Shown one piece after another: positions 1-11,082 of a stretch of 64,000 nt of DNA. Below the pieces are notes generated by a model, which saw nothing but the letters and a program-made list of their open reading frames with translations, had not been told where the DNA came from and ran no database searches. This stretch comes from Melampsora larici-populina 98AG31. Its lineage: Eukaryota; Basidiomycota; Pucciniomycetes; Pucciniales; Melampsoraceae. The DNA lies in assembly GCF_000204055.1 (NCBI RefSeq), contig NW_006768787.1:124001-188000 (forward strand), in the 5' to 3' direction. Within the stretch, counting starts at the first letter, position 1. The number at the start of each line of letters is the position of its first letter. The translations under genes were made by a program, and so were the position numbers.

Positions 1-339
1 AGGGCCAGGTTTTATCCCAAACCCAATGATTACAATTCCTAGGTGTGGGGACATGTACATGAACAGTCATGTTTTTCATTGATTTTTCCAGGAAGAATAT
101 GGCGGAATAAAAGGCAGTAAATTGTGTACATGACCATGTACATGTATATCAATCAATTTGAGAATGTTTTTTGCCATTCATTTCCTCACAATTTGCCTCA
201 ACAGCAAAGAACTGGAGAAAGTCAAACCTCTATATACAATTAACAATTACATATAGAAATACTGCCCATGGAGGAAGACTGTGTGGGACAAAAGTGTGAA
301 GGAACATATGGCAGAGAGGAGTATCAATTTTAAATTATA
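1..339. other. intergenic, no gene seen
   Basis: AT-rich sequence with no convincing reading frame. It contains repeated short motifs of the form gtacatg/catgtac. Nothing else can be supported here. Confidence 0.4.
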
Positions 340-428
340 CAGTCGTTTTCAAAAAGCTTGCCGAAACTTGCCCGCAAAACTCGAGCAATTTGGCGGTGAA
401 TTAGCGGCAAGCTTTTTGAAAACGACTG
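340..428. mobile_element. 89-bp Tc1/mariner-like MITE
   Basis: The first 24 bases, beginning CAGTCGTTTTCAAAAAGC, are repeated in exact inverted orientation at the end. The element sits between TA dinucleotides (338-339 and 429-430), the target duplication of the Tc1/mariner superfamily. The middle of about 40 bp carries no gene. It shares only the terminal CAGTCG with the larger Tc1-like families at 50997 and 56249. Confidence 0.75.
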
Positions 429-872
429 TATGTATATTGATGAAGTTAGAAGATATTCAAGATTTGAGTCTCAAGTATAGTATAAAAATAGTATCTTTCA
501 TCTGTGATTTTTTTTTCAAACCCAATAACTCAGTCAAATTACATCATAAAGTTTCATGGACTATATATTCTTGGTGGGGAAATACAGGAGCAGTTTTGTA
601 CAGATTTATGACCTCATACAACATAATCTCAATTTTGGTGATATCTCAATAAGTTCTCAACATATGGGTGATATCCATTTGATATCCAATTCAAAACAAA
701 TTCAAAATATTCTCTTGTTGCTGGGGCGCATTGGCCTGCCAGTGACTTGTGATTGGGGGCTGTGAAAGTAAAGGTGGCAGTGTTGTTCTAGGTGCAGCTT
801 TGTTTTAGGGAAGTGGCCTATGAATCATGACAAATGACCAGCACAGAACAACACTACCCTGTCCACAAGCAG
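429..872. other. no gene seen
   Basis: Contains only short frames with no recognisable domain. The right part leads directly into the gypsy remnant and may be decayed retrotransposon sequence. Confidence 0.3.
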
Positions 873-1410
873 GATCTTCTGGCAGTTATACATGCCCTAC
901 AGAAGTTGTTCATACTTCTCCTGGGGATGAAAATCAACTTCATGAGCCATCATCACTCCTTGATGTACCTCCTGAAGCAGCGGAAACTCAGCAGATGCTA
1001 AGCCCGGCTGGAAACCTGGCAGATTTTGACCTCAACTTCAAATACGTGAAAGGTACTGAAAACTCCGTTGCCACTGATGAATTCCAGGTTGAAATTGAGA
1101 CAGTCTCCCCAGTCATCCTGGCCCAAGCTAAACTCTCCAAAGACATCTGGTCTTCAATGCTGGCAGGATACTCTACAGATCCTTTTGGTCAAAATTGGCA
1201 AAAAGTATTGCCTTTGAGGGAGGACAGCACTTAGGACAACGGCCTTTTATTTGTAGAAGGACGCCTAGTGCTCCCAACCAACAAAAGCCTACCAATCTGA
1301 TTCTTGAATCACACTGTTGCTTGTGTCATCTGGGGTTCAAGAAAATAATCAGTAGCATTTGTAGAGAATCCTTTTGGCCAAAGATGGCTGAAGAGACAGT
1401 TTCGCCGGAT
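873..1410 (+). pseudogene. decayed Ty3/gypsy pol remnant (RNase H to integrase zinc-binding region)
   Basis: Read across frames, the segment first gives an RNase H motif (DLLAVIHAL, then SLMYLLKQRK) and then FKYVKGTEN. This matches the usual gypsy RNase H end KYVKGxEN. It is followed by GLLFVEGRLVLP and FWPKMAEE, which match the start of a gypsy integrase HHCC region. At least two frameshifts and several stop codons interrupt it, so no protein can be made. The integrase catalytic core is absent. A purine run and a possible LTR start lie about 280 bp downstream, in the order expected of a 3' end. The family assignment rests on motifs only. Confidence 0.65.
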
Positions 1411-1697
1411 TTTTTTTATTTATATTGACTTTTTTTCTTATTTTTGACAATCATCACCCGGATCTATCAAGATGGTAGACATCAACAAAATCTCACAACA
1501 TCTCATTTTTCATTTCTATTCTCTGATCTCATTTTCCTTATTGTTAGGCTTTTGTTTGATTTTTTTACAAAACCTTTTTCTATTGCATCACCTCAACCAA
1601 ACCTGAATCAGTTGTTTTGTGAATCAGTTTCCTTTTTTCCTATTTTCTGTCTTTCTTCTTTTTCTTGTTCTCTCTTTTTTTCTTTATAGGGGGGGAA

Positions 1698-1990
1698 TGT
1701 GATACTCCCTGTCACTTGTTATTACAGAAAGTCTACTATCTTACTTAACATACCTTAGACCTAGGACTTAGCTCTCTATATCTCTCTTTCCAGAATGCTA
1801 CCTAAACCTGACTTCTTAAGGATCTTTGACTGATCTGTTGTCATCATCTCTTTCAAGTCAGGTATGTCTTTATATATATTTCTCTTTGATCTATTTCTCC
1901 TTCTTGTAGAAGGATCTTTGACTGATCTCTTGTCATTGTCTCTTTGGAGTCACTGTGTAATTAAACACTTAGTTTGGTTCTAGAAAGATT
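1698..1990 (+). repeat. putative start of gypsy 3' LTR
   Basis: A polypurine run (ataggggggga, about 1687-1696) is followed by TGTGATACTCCC, the usual polypurine-tract/TG LTR junction, downstream of the pol remnant. Inside lies a 35-bp direct repeat (1818-1852 and 1910-1944, beginning aaggatctttgactgatct). The right end of the LTR was not found, so the end coordinate is approximate. The intervening 1411-1697 is pyrimidine-rich and non-coding. Confidence 0.35.
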
Positions 1991-2456
1991 TCCACCACCC
2001 TTGTGGTGTTGATGTCCCAATGTGCCTTAGAAGCTACATAATAACTTCATATACCATTCACCCTTCCTTTCCCTCAGCGAAGACACTCAAATTCCTTGCA
2101 ACATCAGTATAGTCTGGCAGCCCAGCCCAGCCTTCAGATATGTACTTTTCCAACCCCTTCTCAGTGCACCAAAACTGAGGAGGCACATGTAGAGGGTCAG
2201 TCAAGGGGATCTGACACAGTCACATAACCCATAAAATTGTACTCCTTATTTTGATTTCAAGAACAAATTGACAGATGTAATGGAGGGCAGACATCCAATT
2301 TTGGACTATAACCCCGCAAGAATCTATACAACAACCATAAATGGTAATTCCCCCAGGAGCAATGAGTATGATTTCTTATAGCTCTGCTTCCACTCTTTTT
2401 TTGATAAAGCCATCCTCATGGTACCGCTTATGTAAAAGATAGCCAAGTGCCAAATT
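1991..2456. other. no gene seen
   Basis: Pyrimidine-rich then mixed sequence, downstream of the minus-strand secreted-protein model. It probably holds that gene's 3' untranslated region. Confidence 0.3.
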
Positions 2457-3279
2457 TTACTGTGGGATATTGAGCTTGCCCCAAAGCTTGTGGAGTGCAT
2501 GATGAATTGGTGGGGCCAAGACTCAGTCATCTTAATTAATCAAATTTGGATCATAGTCAGACATATATGGGCAAAACAGCTTATAAAATGCACAACACTG
2601 CTCACCCTTTGGGACATGCACAGATATAATCTTGTTGGTTGATGTGCTCAACACAGTATGCATGCAATATCCACCATTCAAATCTTCCCAGTGGACACAA
2701 ATTGTGTCTGGTGCCTTGTGGTTGACATCTGTTTGAGAAAATAAACATCAACCAACTCTTGATTCATTCTGATGACTATAAGTATTTGATCTGGGCTTAC
2801 ACCTTACAACATGGTTATAGTTTGGAGCTATGTAATGCCCTTGGCCTGCACGGTCAATAAATGCTATTCATGGAGTATTGATGGATCACAAATGCAATAT
2901 GTATGTTATTACATTTCACAAGATCATCATCATCAGTGACAGCAGTAGTAGAATATCTTGACATTCCAGAAAACTCACCTCTCTGATTGATTGGATGACC
3001 ATGGTAATTAAAACTAGTGTATGGGGAAATTGCAGCCCTCAGAGCATCAATATCAAAATTCCCATCAGAGTGATGTATGACATTATCTTGAAACCTGCCA
3101 ACAGCAGCATTTTGTACTGCTGTCAATGTTGCTGAAATCCCCAATAAGTTTATGAATCACATGAGAACTCCAAGTTCATCTCAGTACTCACCTCTTTCAC
3201 CTGGGAGATGTGTATCAAAGCTTCCCATATCTGCAAAAACCATTGATAGGGGTATGAAAATCCAGAGTGATTTCTTCAT
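2457..3279 (-). CDS. candidate secreted protein, 156 aa, unknown function
   Basis: Five exons fit in one phase-consistent model: 3279-3192, 3131-2979, 2863-2808, 2714-2606 and 2521-2457. Donors are GTGAGT, GTGAGT, GTAAGG and GTGAGC. The product opens with a short basic and then hydrophobic stretch (MKKSLWIFIPLSMVFA) followed by DMGSFD, a textbook signal peptide. The mature part contains two cysteines (ICVHW, GYCMH) and the motif FNYHGHP. I recognise no family. Exons 1 and 2 are the firmest. The exon 4 acceptor (ACAAG) and the exon 5 acceptor (CTGAG) are weaker and were chosen because they keep the frame open. A secreted, possibly plant-facing role is inference. Confidence 0.45.
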
Positions 3280-4747
3280 CGTATGGAGTAAACAATTATG
3301 TAAGATTTGATTGAATGAGTTAAAAGATATCAAGTGGAAAGCAGTTTAATCAAAAGTGTGTTAAATCATCTTTTGGTGGGAGGAATTGACCATTTTATAT
3401 TGATTCTGTTCATCAAAAAAATCTATTGAAATCTTTCTTTACAAATGTTGATTATGGGGTTTCTATTCTTAGTTGTTTCACTGTTTGAACAAAATGATCT
3501 AAGGCTGTGCACATGATGGATCATCATCTATCAAAAACATCAAGGTGAGACAGAGAAAGCTAAACCGGTCAGAGCATGCTGCCTTTGATTTGCTGGAATA
3601 TCATGGTACAACTATTTTCAAATCTTTATAGAACAAGATTGTGTCAATCTCACAGAGAACAGAACCATGTAAGGGGTCCCCATTCTTTGAGATATTGATA
3701 AATTTGTGATGTACTGCTTTATCAGATTATATTAGATAAGACTTTTCATACAAACCATCCTGTATTCCAATCAGCACAGTGGTATTCAACAAGCTCAAGA
3801 AGTCAGAACACACTTGTTTGAGTATGATATGACTTATCTTCAAAATCTTATAGATCAGGATGTTTCTGATTGATGAACAAAGAGCAACCACATGAGGGAT
3901 TACTATCATGTATGATCAAGACTTGATGCACCACATTTACACATCACAAGTAATATTGAATAAGCTAGACAGGTCAGTACACACTGTGTCACTATATTGA
4001 GGTTATCATGAAATTATTATTATCATAAGGGGTCCTGAAGTCAAATATGTGACATTGGATGCCTAAACATGTTTGTAGGATGTGTTGGTGTATAGAAAAA
4101 AAGGTAATCTTGAAGCTTCTTACTTCCAAATCTGACAACTGAATTTCACTGTAAACATGCATACCAAAAGTTTTCCACCCAAATTATTTGATTATGAGGT
4201 TTCAACTGTATCCTGTGGGATCAAGTCTTGATGCACTGATTCAAAAAATCATTAGTGATATTGAAAAATCTCAACAAGTAAGAACATATGGTCAAACTCC
4301 TTCTAGATGACAGATTAATAAGATATAACTTATCCTCAAGGGCTTGGTGTAAATCCAGGTTGGTGTGGGATTACACCTTGCCAAAAATTTGGGTTGATTT
4401 ATGCCAAAACTCAATTCTCCAAATTGATAATCACAATGAAACATTTGAGATCTTGTCTGATTCAAGAAATTTCTAATTTCTACCTGTATAAAATGTCCTT
4501 TTGAGCAAAAGAATTTTTCTGCTCAGACCGACTTTTAATCATTCTTACACCAAAGTCCAAAACAACACTTCTTTCAGAAGAATTCATCTGTCCAGAATGA
4601 TGTGTCACAAAAACATACATCTTTGGGTGAAAGAATTCATACATCCCAATGAAGGTGGTTACAAATTGTTATACAACATCATGAGGGTCTCTTGACAACA
4701 AGGGTAAAATTATAAAGATCCAACTAAGTATTAGGATATGAGTATAA
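3280..4747. other. degenerate repeat tract, no gene seen
   Basis: Phrases such as caagacttgatgcac (about 3917) and caagtcttgatgcac (about 4222) recur. So do variants of 'attgaataagctagacaggtcag' near 3790, 3955 and 4260. The tract therefore looks like diverged repeat units of roughly 200-300 bp. Short frames here are not supported as genes. Confidence 0.35.
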
Positions 4748-5477
4748 GAGCACCCACTATGGGTGCGGTAAACAGCAGTTTTACTGTACGTTTACGGCTA
4801 AAACTTATACAGGTCCACTATGGACCTGTCTTGGACATGTGGTCCCTACGACTGCATCAAATCATGAATCAAGCTTGTCTAACTTTACACAAGCTTGATT
4901 CATGATTTATCTTAAGATTTGACGCTTCAAATTGCAACCGTTGCTTGTTTTGTTGACTCTGCACATCCCACACATCATTGATTCATCACCACTTCAACAT
5001 CTCATGCTTGATTTGCTCATTCGAGATCAACAATGGAACTTTGATTTGTATGTGGCATTAGGTGCAAAGTATTGTTGTACAGTTGTTCACCGCGTAAGAC
5101 ACGGTCTTGATATGAGTCTGGAGATGTTGAAGGAGACTTGTCAAAGAGGAAGTCAAAGGCTATTTTCTCATATTCTTTTTGCTCTTCATCATTATTTGAA
5201 GACTTCCAAAGAGCATTGATTGCTTGTTTCATTGAAGTAGATATCAAGATGTTTTCTTTTTGGATGTATTATTTGAAGTAGATACAATCTTCCAAGTTGT
5301 GATTTTGCCACTGTGGGATCACTTGATTCAAAGTGATCTATTGTTGGTAAATCACACAGTAAATCACTGAATAGTGAATTTCTTGCGGTAACTGATTTAG
5401 TTGTTACATGCATGATTAAATTTTGCGGTCGGGACCGCAAAATTTACGATAAAACATGCCCACCATAGTGGGTGCTC
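4748..5477. mobile_element. non-autonomous PIF/Harbinger-like element, 730 bp
   Basis: The ends are inverted copies starting GAGCACCCACTATGG, and the element is flanked by TAA on both sides (4745-4747 and 5478-5480). A 3-bp TWA target duplication is the PIF/Harbinger signature. Inside is an 18-bp-arm palindrome (4864-4908, arms ending in caagcttgattcatgat). Short frames on both strands show no transposase motif, so it would need a transposase from elsewhere. It is not the same TIR family as the complete Harbinger at 18701. Confidence 0.75.
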
Positions 5478-5656
5478 TAAGTGTGCACATTCAATTATAA
5501 GAGTTGTTCTATCAAAATCTCAGTTTACACACAAAAATAAGGATTCAGATATTGAGGTGCTTATTTGATTCTAAGGGTGTTGATATCAGAGTAATATAAA
5601 ACATACTCACAAGAAAGATTATCAATCCTAAGACTCCAGCTAGGTGCAATTGACAT

Positions 5657-6055
5657 TCAGGATCTTATCCACAGCAAGACACAGTCTTGAAACACCAGGA
5701 GAGAGCTCTTATGTAGCATAGCTGATTTCTCATTGACTGTGATCTCAATTCTAGAGGTGCAACCACAAAATATATGATGAATTTCATGGTTTTTTGTTCT
5801 GTTTACATCATGTATTGGTTGTGAAATCACATAAAAATCAAAACAAGCTCCATCCTGCTTGGCTCCCAATTTGCAAACAATGTTGGTTGAGTCATCAAAT
5901 TCAAGTCCCAACTCTACCTATTTGAAAAGCCATAATTGGCTTGTAAGAATTCACTGATCAATGGCCCTAGCAAGATGCTTTGCTTTCCAGGCACCAGCAT
6001 CAGCAGCAAGTGAGCAGATCATCGCTGTTGCACATGATGTAAACAAATAAGACAT
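5657..6055 (-). CDS. possible secreted cysteine-containing protein, splicing unresolved
   Basis: On the minus strand an ATG at 6055 opens MSYLFTSCATAMICSLAADA, which reads as a signal peptide. It stays open to 5954. Downstream, a second open block (about 5920-5657) encodes a cysteine-bearing stretch with IVCKLGAKQDGACFDFY and IFCGCTS. No GT-AG pair between the two blocks keeps frame cleanly with a normal intron length. The best option is a donor GTGCCT and an acceptor near 5916. The model is therefore tentative, and it could be a decayed gene. Confidence 0.25.
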
Positions 6056-7112
6056 GCATATTCCCTTCCTATCTGTATACTGCTCTTGACTGAAACCCTT
6101 CTCACGACCCTCAGGGGCTCAGTATTAGACCAAGTCAAGAAACTATGATTATAAACCTACCAAAATTTCAAAGGAAGACTACTAGTATATGAATTATTTA
6201 TGAATATATATTCACTATCATCCCTGGGTACTGGAAGGAAGACAGTCTCATGAAGTTGTTATGGCATCAAAATAACTCATGATTAAGGGTCACAAAAAAC
6301 AAACTAACTTGCTTAACACTCAGTTTGATATCAAACAAACTTTGTTGGTTCAGACATCCATTTCTCAATGGTGTGCTACTGATTATGACCTCTGCATGGT
6401 CAAGAATTCTAGCATTCAAAAATTCTCAGACTCAAAGTAATTAGATAGCTTGAGATCTAGCTATGAAGGGCTCACATGCCTTGACAGGTTTAGATCACCA
6501 CAATAAGCACAGACTTATTGTTATTTATAAGTGGCATATACTTAGTGTGGAATGGGGGTGGGCCCTTAGGCAGATATAGGGGACTCAGATATCCTCTGTC
6601 AGCCCTGATTCCAGTGTACAGGACCACAGACTAACAAACTCACATGTAGATATATGTAACTTCCACAGACCCATGAGAAAGCTACCAATTCCATCTCCTT
6701 TAGTATGGAATCTGGTTTTCAAAGTCACTCTGATTACACATCAAATACATTATCCATCAAATCAACACAATAATTGGTATAGATAGATACCAGCTCCCAG
6801 ATGTGACATCGACCAAAAATTCCTTCTGGGTGCCTAATAATGTAATAGGATTGATAGGAGCACCCAGAAAAAATACATAATTTTGATATCTTTAGGCACA
6901 CTAATAGAATTTGGTATATTCTAGCAAGATATGTTAACTGGATCTCATTGTCAAGGAATGTAGATGTTAAATGACAGATAATTTTGGGTATGCAATAAGC
7001 AATGTACAAAAATTGCTTATATGTAGCTCACAAAATATGGATCTCGGGTCAAAAGGTCTTCTGAATTGAGTCATAAAAAAATCGAGGACACGCCAAAGGA
7101 GACTTCGCGTCA
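6056..7112. other. no gene seen
   Basis: AT-rich intergenic sequence. Short minus-strand frames (for example 6734-7009) lack domain or signal features. The region ends at the tRNA. Confidence 0.35.
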
Positions 7113-7193
7113 GCCTTAATAGCTCAGTGGTAGAGCGTTCCACTCGTACGACAAGAAATGGAAAGGTCGGGTGTTCAATCCACCTTTGAGGCA
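7113..7193 (+). tRNA. tRNA-Thr (anticodon CGU) with a ~9-nt intron
   Basis: The sequence folds as a full cloverleaf. The acceptor arm is GCCTTAA pairing with TTGAGGC, the D-arm GCTC/GAGC, the anticodon arm TTCCA/TGGAA, and the T-arm GGGTG-TTCAATC-CACCT. The anticodon loop reads CTCGTA, placing CGT at positions 34-36, which decodes ACG threonine codons. Between positions 37 and 38 lie about nine extra bases (7149-7157), exactly where nuclear tRNA introns occur. A TTTT run at 7201-7204 can end Pol III transcription. Long open frames crossing this site on both strands are chance. Confidence 0.9.
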
Positions 7194-8164
7194 CGGTCTC
7201 TTTTGCAACTTCACCGGCGCTGTCCTGGAATCCGTCTGTATCTTCCAGTTTTGTGTGGGTCCAAGCTGGTCCAACACACCGTTGCTTGATGTCACGTTGT
7301 TGAGTAATGTTGGCAAAGAAATACCTTTTGGGGTAAAAAGCGGCGCAACTGAAAAACACCTGATAGTGAATAACGAAGGTAGAAGGCAACAAGTTGATCT
7401 TTGACGGCAACAGGCTTGAATGAAGATGAGATCGATCACCGACACAAGCGTGTTTGTTACGTAGTAATTGGTGATGTCATGCCTCTGATTGGGTGTGGAC
7501 GATTGCATTGGGAGAACTTGGAAAGTGATATTTATTCAATTGCAGTCAAGAATTGGCAGATATACTACTTCGTGTTTCATGCTTCGTGTTTCATGCGTCA
7601 TGTTCTAGCAAGTTGATGCCATGGATGAGCAAATTGTTACAATTGTAAATTGACAATTACAAGCTATTCGATCAAGTTGAAAAACCTGTAATCTGCAGCC
7701 TATGAAGCAAATAACAAGAAAAAGATCCAGTATGGCCTTATATAGCTAGTAGTCTCCTGATATAATCAGGCAATCAGCAATAACAACTTTGGCTAGCATC
7801 CGCCCTTGCAGCTGACTATGTAGCCGAGAAGAAAGAAATGTTTAGAAAGGTCTCTTACATCTGGACTCGACAAATGTGTTTGCGCGAAGGCAACAGGGAC
7901 TTATATTCTAGATATCTAATCTATCAGCTTAGAGCCTGTACCAAGTTTGGACAAATTCATATATAGCAGACAAGATTCCTCACATCGAGACCATTCAAGT
8001 TGCGCGCGTGACTCGTGTGTCCTGCGGATAGCATGGAGGAGATAACAAGGTATGACTCACACGAGATTGGAGAAAGGCCGTAGGTTCTTTTCATTTCTTA
8101 CATAATATCATCAGGATGTAGACTTCAACAAGGAGATTCAAAAAACTTGTACAGAGTGGAAGAG
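7194..8164. other. intergenic, 3' flank of ALDH gene
   Basis: No coding signal was recognised. The region lies between the tRNA and the stop codon of the minus-strand aldehyde dehydrogenase, so the right part should hold its 3' untranslated region. Confidence 0.4.
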
Positions 8165-9654
8165 TCAAAGTGGATAATCTTTGACATGAAAGCTTTTGAG
8201 TCGGACAAATTGTTCAAACCCAAACTTGCTAAGAGTGACCCCTCTACCAGAGTTTTTCCAACCAGTCCAAGCAAGATCAGGCGAAGGGTAATCGCAGCGA
8301 TTGACAAATACAGTACCAGCTTCAATTTGTTCAGCTAGAGTCTCGGCCAATTTGACGTCCTTGGACCATAAGCTAGCTGTGAGTCCGAATTCGCTATCAT
8401 TTATCAAATTGATCGCTTGAGTATCATCAGTCACTGACATAACTGGGATGACCGGACCAAAAGTTTCTTCGCTCATCACTCGCATGTCATGCGTCACCCC
8501 GGTTAGAAGAGTCGGTTTCACAAAGTTACCGTCAGAAGGTGTCGTCGAGAATGTGGCATTCTCAGGAGTGACGTCAGATGCACCGGACGCTAAGGCTTCG
8601 CTGATATGGGCCTCAATCGTCTTCTTGCTTTGTCGACTAATCACGGGACCAAGCTGAGTGGATGGGTCGAAAGGGTCTCCTAATTTGTATTTGCTCAAAA
8701 CAGCCTGGACTGCCTCCACAAAGGGTTTGTAAATATCGGAGTGTACATAGACTCTTTCGATAGAGCAACAGGATTGACCGGAATTGAAGATAGCGCCGTC
8801 AACAATTTCCTCAGCTGCCCATTTCACATCGGCATCTGATCGGACGTATGCTGCGTCCTTACCGCCTAGCTCCAGCCCGATGGGAACAATACGAGATGCA
8901 GCAGAAGCTTGGATGGCTAGTCCTCCAGCCAGGGATCCAGTGAAACAAATCAATTTCACCAGCGGTGACTTCACTATAGCCTGAATAGGTTCGATCGAGC
9001 CCGCGTGAAAAAAGGTGATGACATCCGGTGGTAGGCCAGCCTCGAGAAAGACCGCTTGGATGTGCTCAGAGATAGTCGGTGTCTGGGGAGAAGCTTTAAG
9101 AATCACGCTATTGCCTGCCAGGATTGCGGGGATGAGAGCATTGACGAGAATAAGATAAGGGTACTACTGTCCAAAGTTTCAAAAGTAGTTGCTCATATAT
9201 CAGTGAATTTTGGAATTAAGGGTATAATTCTTATCTCACAACGCACGTTCCAAGCAAACACAATCAATACAGGACCTAAAGGTTCTTTTCGTATGTACCT
9301 TCGAAATCCAGCTTCAGGCTCCCCAGGCGTATCCGCAAGCGCATCCTGACTTATTCGAACCAGATATTCACCACGAATGATGGCAGTAGCAACCTCCTTG
9401 GCGGTGTAGGCAATGGGACGACCCATTTGCTCGGTCAGATCATGCGCAAGTCTGTCTTTCCTTTCAGATAGAAGTGAAAGTGCTTTGGTTACGATCGCTT
9501 GGCGTTGACTGAGAAGAGGATGAGTTTGGCGGAAGGACTTGAAGGCGTTGGTCGAGGTCTCAGGTATGGCGGCAAGTTCTGTAGGACTAGGCCCAAGACG
9601 CTCAAGTACGGGTTTGTTAGTCAAGGGAGAGATGGTGATGATACGTTCTGCCAT
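8165..9654 (-). CDS. aldehyde dehydrogenase, NAD(P)-dependent
   Basis: Two exons (9654-9247, 9163-8165) with an 83-bp intron give 468 residues, typical of the ALDH superfamily, which oxidises aldehydes to acids. The splice joins FAWN to YPYLILVNALIPAILAGN, restoring the family's WN-P motif and the PAxxxGN turn of the cofactor site. The general base is Glu234 in GLELGGK, and the nucleophile is Cys268 in FNSGQSCCS. ETFGPV and the SGRG block near the C-terminus also match. No signal peptide or membrane segment is seen, so it is probably cytosolic. Substrate class cannot be told; the closest general likeness is to fungal betaine/succinate-semialdehyde-like ALDHs. The ATG is 277 bp from the start of the divergent FRA10AC1-type gene. 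Confidence 0.93.
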
Positions 9655-9931
9655 GCTGAAGATAAATTCTTGAGGTTGAAGATGAAGAGATGTAGTCTTG
9701 GCTCTTGAAACGTCTCAATCAGTTGACGTTTCCTCTTTTCATCGGCTGAGCCTGCCGGCATCTCACCTCACTCTCAGCCGGTACCGTCGACAGGACTACA
9801 GTGCGGATATCTAGCAGGACTGCTGGCTACCGGCTGTGTCCGCTTCGATGGCTGCAGCCTGCCACTCCAGTGCCTCTCTTCGTCTTCAGTATTTTACCCA
9901 CACCGGTGACAGTCATCGACCAACATTCGTT
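9655..9931. promoter_or_regulatory. shared divergent promoter region
   Basis: This 277-bp gap lies between the ATG of the minus-strand ALDH gene and the proposed ATG of the plus-strand FRA10AC1-type gene. Both promoters must lie here or reach into the neighbouring 5' exon. No specific factor site is claimed. Confidence 0.45.
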
Positions 9932-11082
9932 ATGCAAGCTTCATCCTCATCAGCTGCGGAAAAACATCGTAGTAGGAAGTTGAGTTCAATCCTCAATTGC
10001 AAACCCGCACTTGTTATCGAATACTGAAATCCAAATATGAAATAGCTTCTACGGCCGCACACCACCCAAGCTACCCAAGAGCAGGACGGAAATCGAGATT
10101 TTAATTGAGCGCCATCGGTCAGCACCTCGGCCACCCTTCCGACAAAACTTCCCAGTCAACCTTTACTGACATGGATATATCTGATGACACATTGCGATAC
10201 TCATATTAATAGTTTTATACGAGATGTGAATGAAGCCGACCTGACTTGGGAAGATCGACTAGCTAAAAAAACGTATGATCAGCTGTTCAAGGACCTTGCT
10301 CTATGCGATCTTTCACGTTGGAAGGAAGGAAAGGTGAGTGTCTCGACTTGTCTCATACATCTTTTACTATAGGCCTGACGAGTCACGGGCGGGGGTGGAG
10401 AGGACTTTGGCAGATCGCAATGCGTTGGAGAACCTCTGGGGAAGTTTTAGATGGCAAAGGTGACTCAACTTGTGCAAATCTGCGCTGCAAACACCACACA
10501 CCAAAACCTAGTGTGGCATCGAATGAGTTTGGTCAACAACATGCTTTCATTTCACTCGATGGTGGCCTTCCTGCTTCTAAACCCTCAGTGGCTTTACAAG
10601 TGATGCAGACACAATTTGGCTATGTCGAAGACGGAGCAAAAAAGATGGCAGAAGTAAAGCTGAATCTGTGTCAGAAGTGCGCCAAGAAGATGAAGGCTTG
10701 TGCCAAACCATCTGAACCGGTAGCGCCAAAGCCATCCTCGTCCTCGCTCGTCGCCAGTCGCTCGACAGAAATTCATCAAGATCCCGATAGCTCAGTCGTC
10801 AGTCAATCAGAAAGGGCCAATTCTTCGCGACCTCGCAGGAAACGCTCACGATCGACCAGCCCTCGCCGGCGTAGGTCTCGTTCAAGGAGTCCTCGACGTG
10901 AGAAGCCGTCGACATGGCGTGCACACTCTAGATCGCCCACCTCAGATCGACATGAGCCGCTCCAGTCTCATGGGGAATCATCACAATCCAACAGCCATAT
11001 CCAGTTGAACGGTACCGAACAACCGAAATTCGAACCTTATCGATCGACTATTGCGCAATGGCGGAAAAAAAGCTCAACTTGA
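9932..11082 (+). CDS. FRA10AC1-family spliceosome-associated protein
   Basis: Four exons keep phase: 9932-9978, 10046-10117, 10213-10333 and 10414-11082 (302 aa). The conserved core runs FYGRTPPKL, ERHRFIRD, LTWEDRLAKKTYDQLFK, ALCDLSRWKEGK and MRWRTSGEVLDGKG. It then reads FGYVEDGAKKMAEVKLNLC with a CQKC pair. This is the order seen in human FRA10AC1 (RENHRFL, TWEKRLAKKYYDKLFKE, DLSRYKENK, RWRVEKEVISGKG, NFGYIEHGEK). Cysteine pairs suggest a metal-binding fold. The C-terminus is an RS-rich tail (RRKRSRSTSPRRRRSRSRSP), usual for splicing factors, and human FRA10AC1 is found in spliceosomes. Exon 1 (MQASSSSAAEKHRS) is the least certain, because a few residues expected before FYG are missing. 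Confidence 0.82.

Noticed and set aside
6967..7508. Long open frames on both strands (up to 147 codons)
   Set aside because: They run through the tRNA-Thr gene and its flanks in several frames at once and show no domain or splice structure.
8448..9349. Plus-strand frames opposite the aldehyde dehydrogenase
   Set aside because: They mirror the codon pattern of the real minus-strand gene and have no features of their own.
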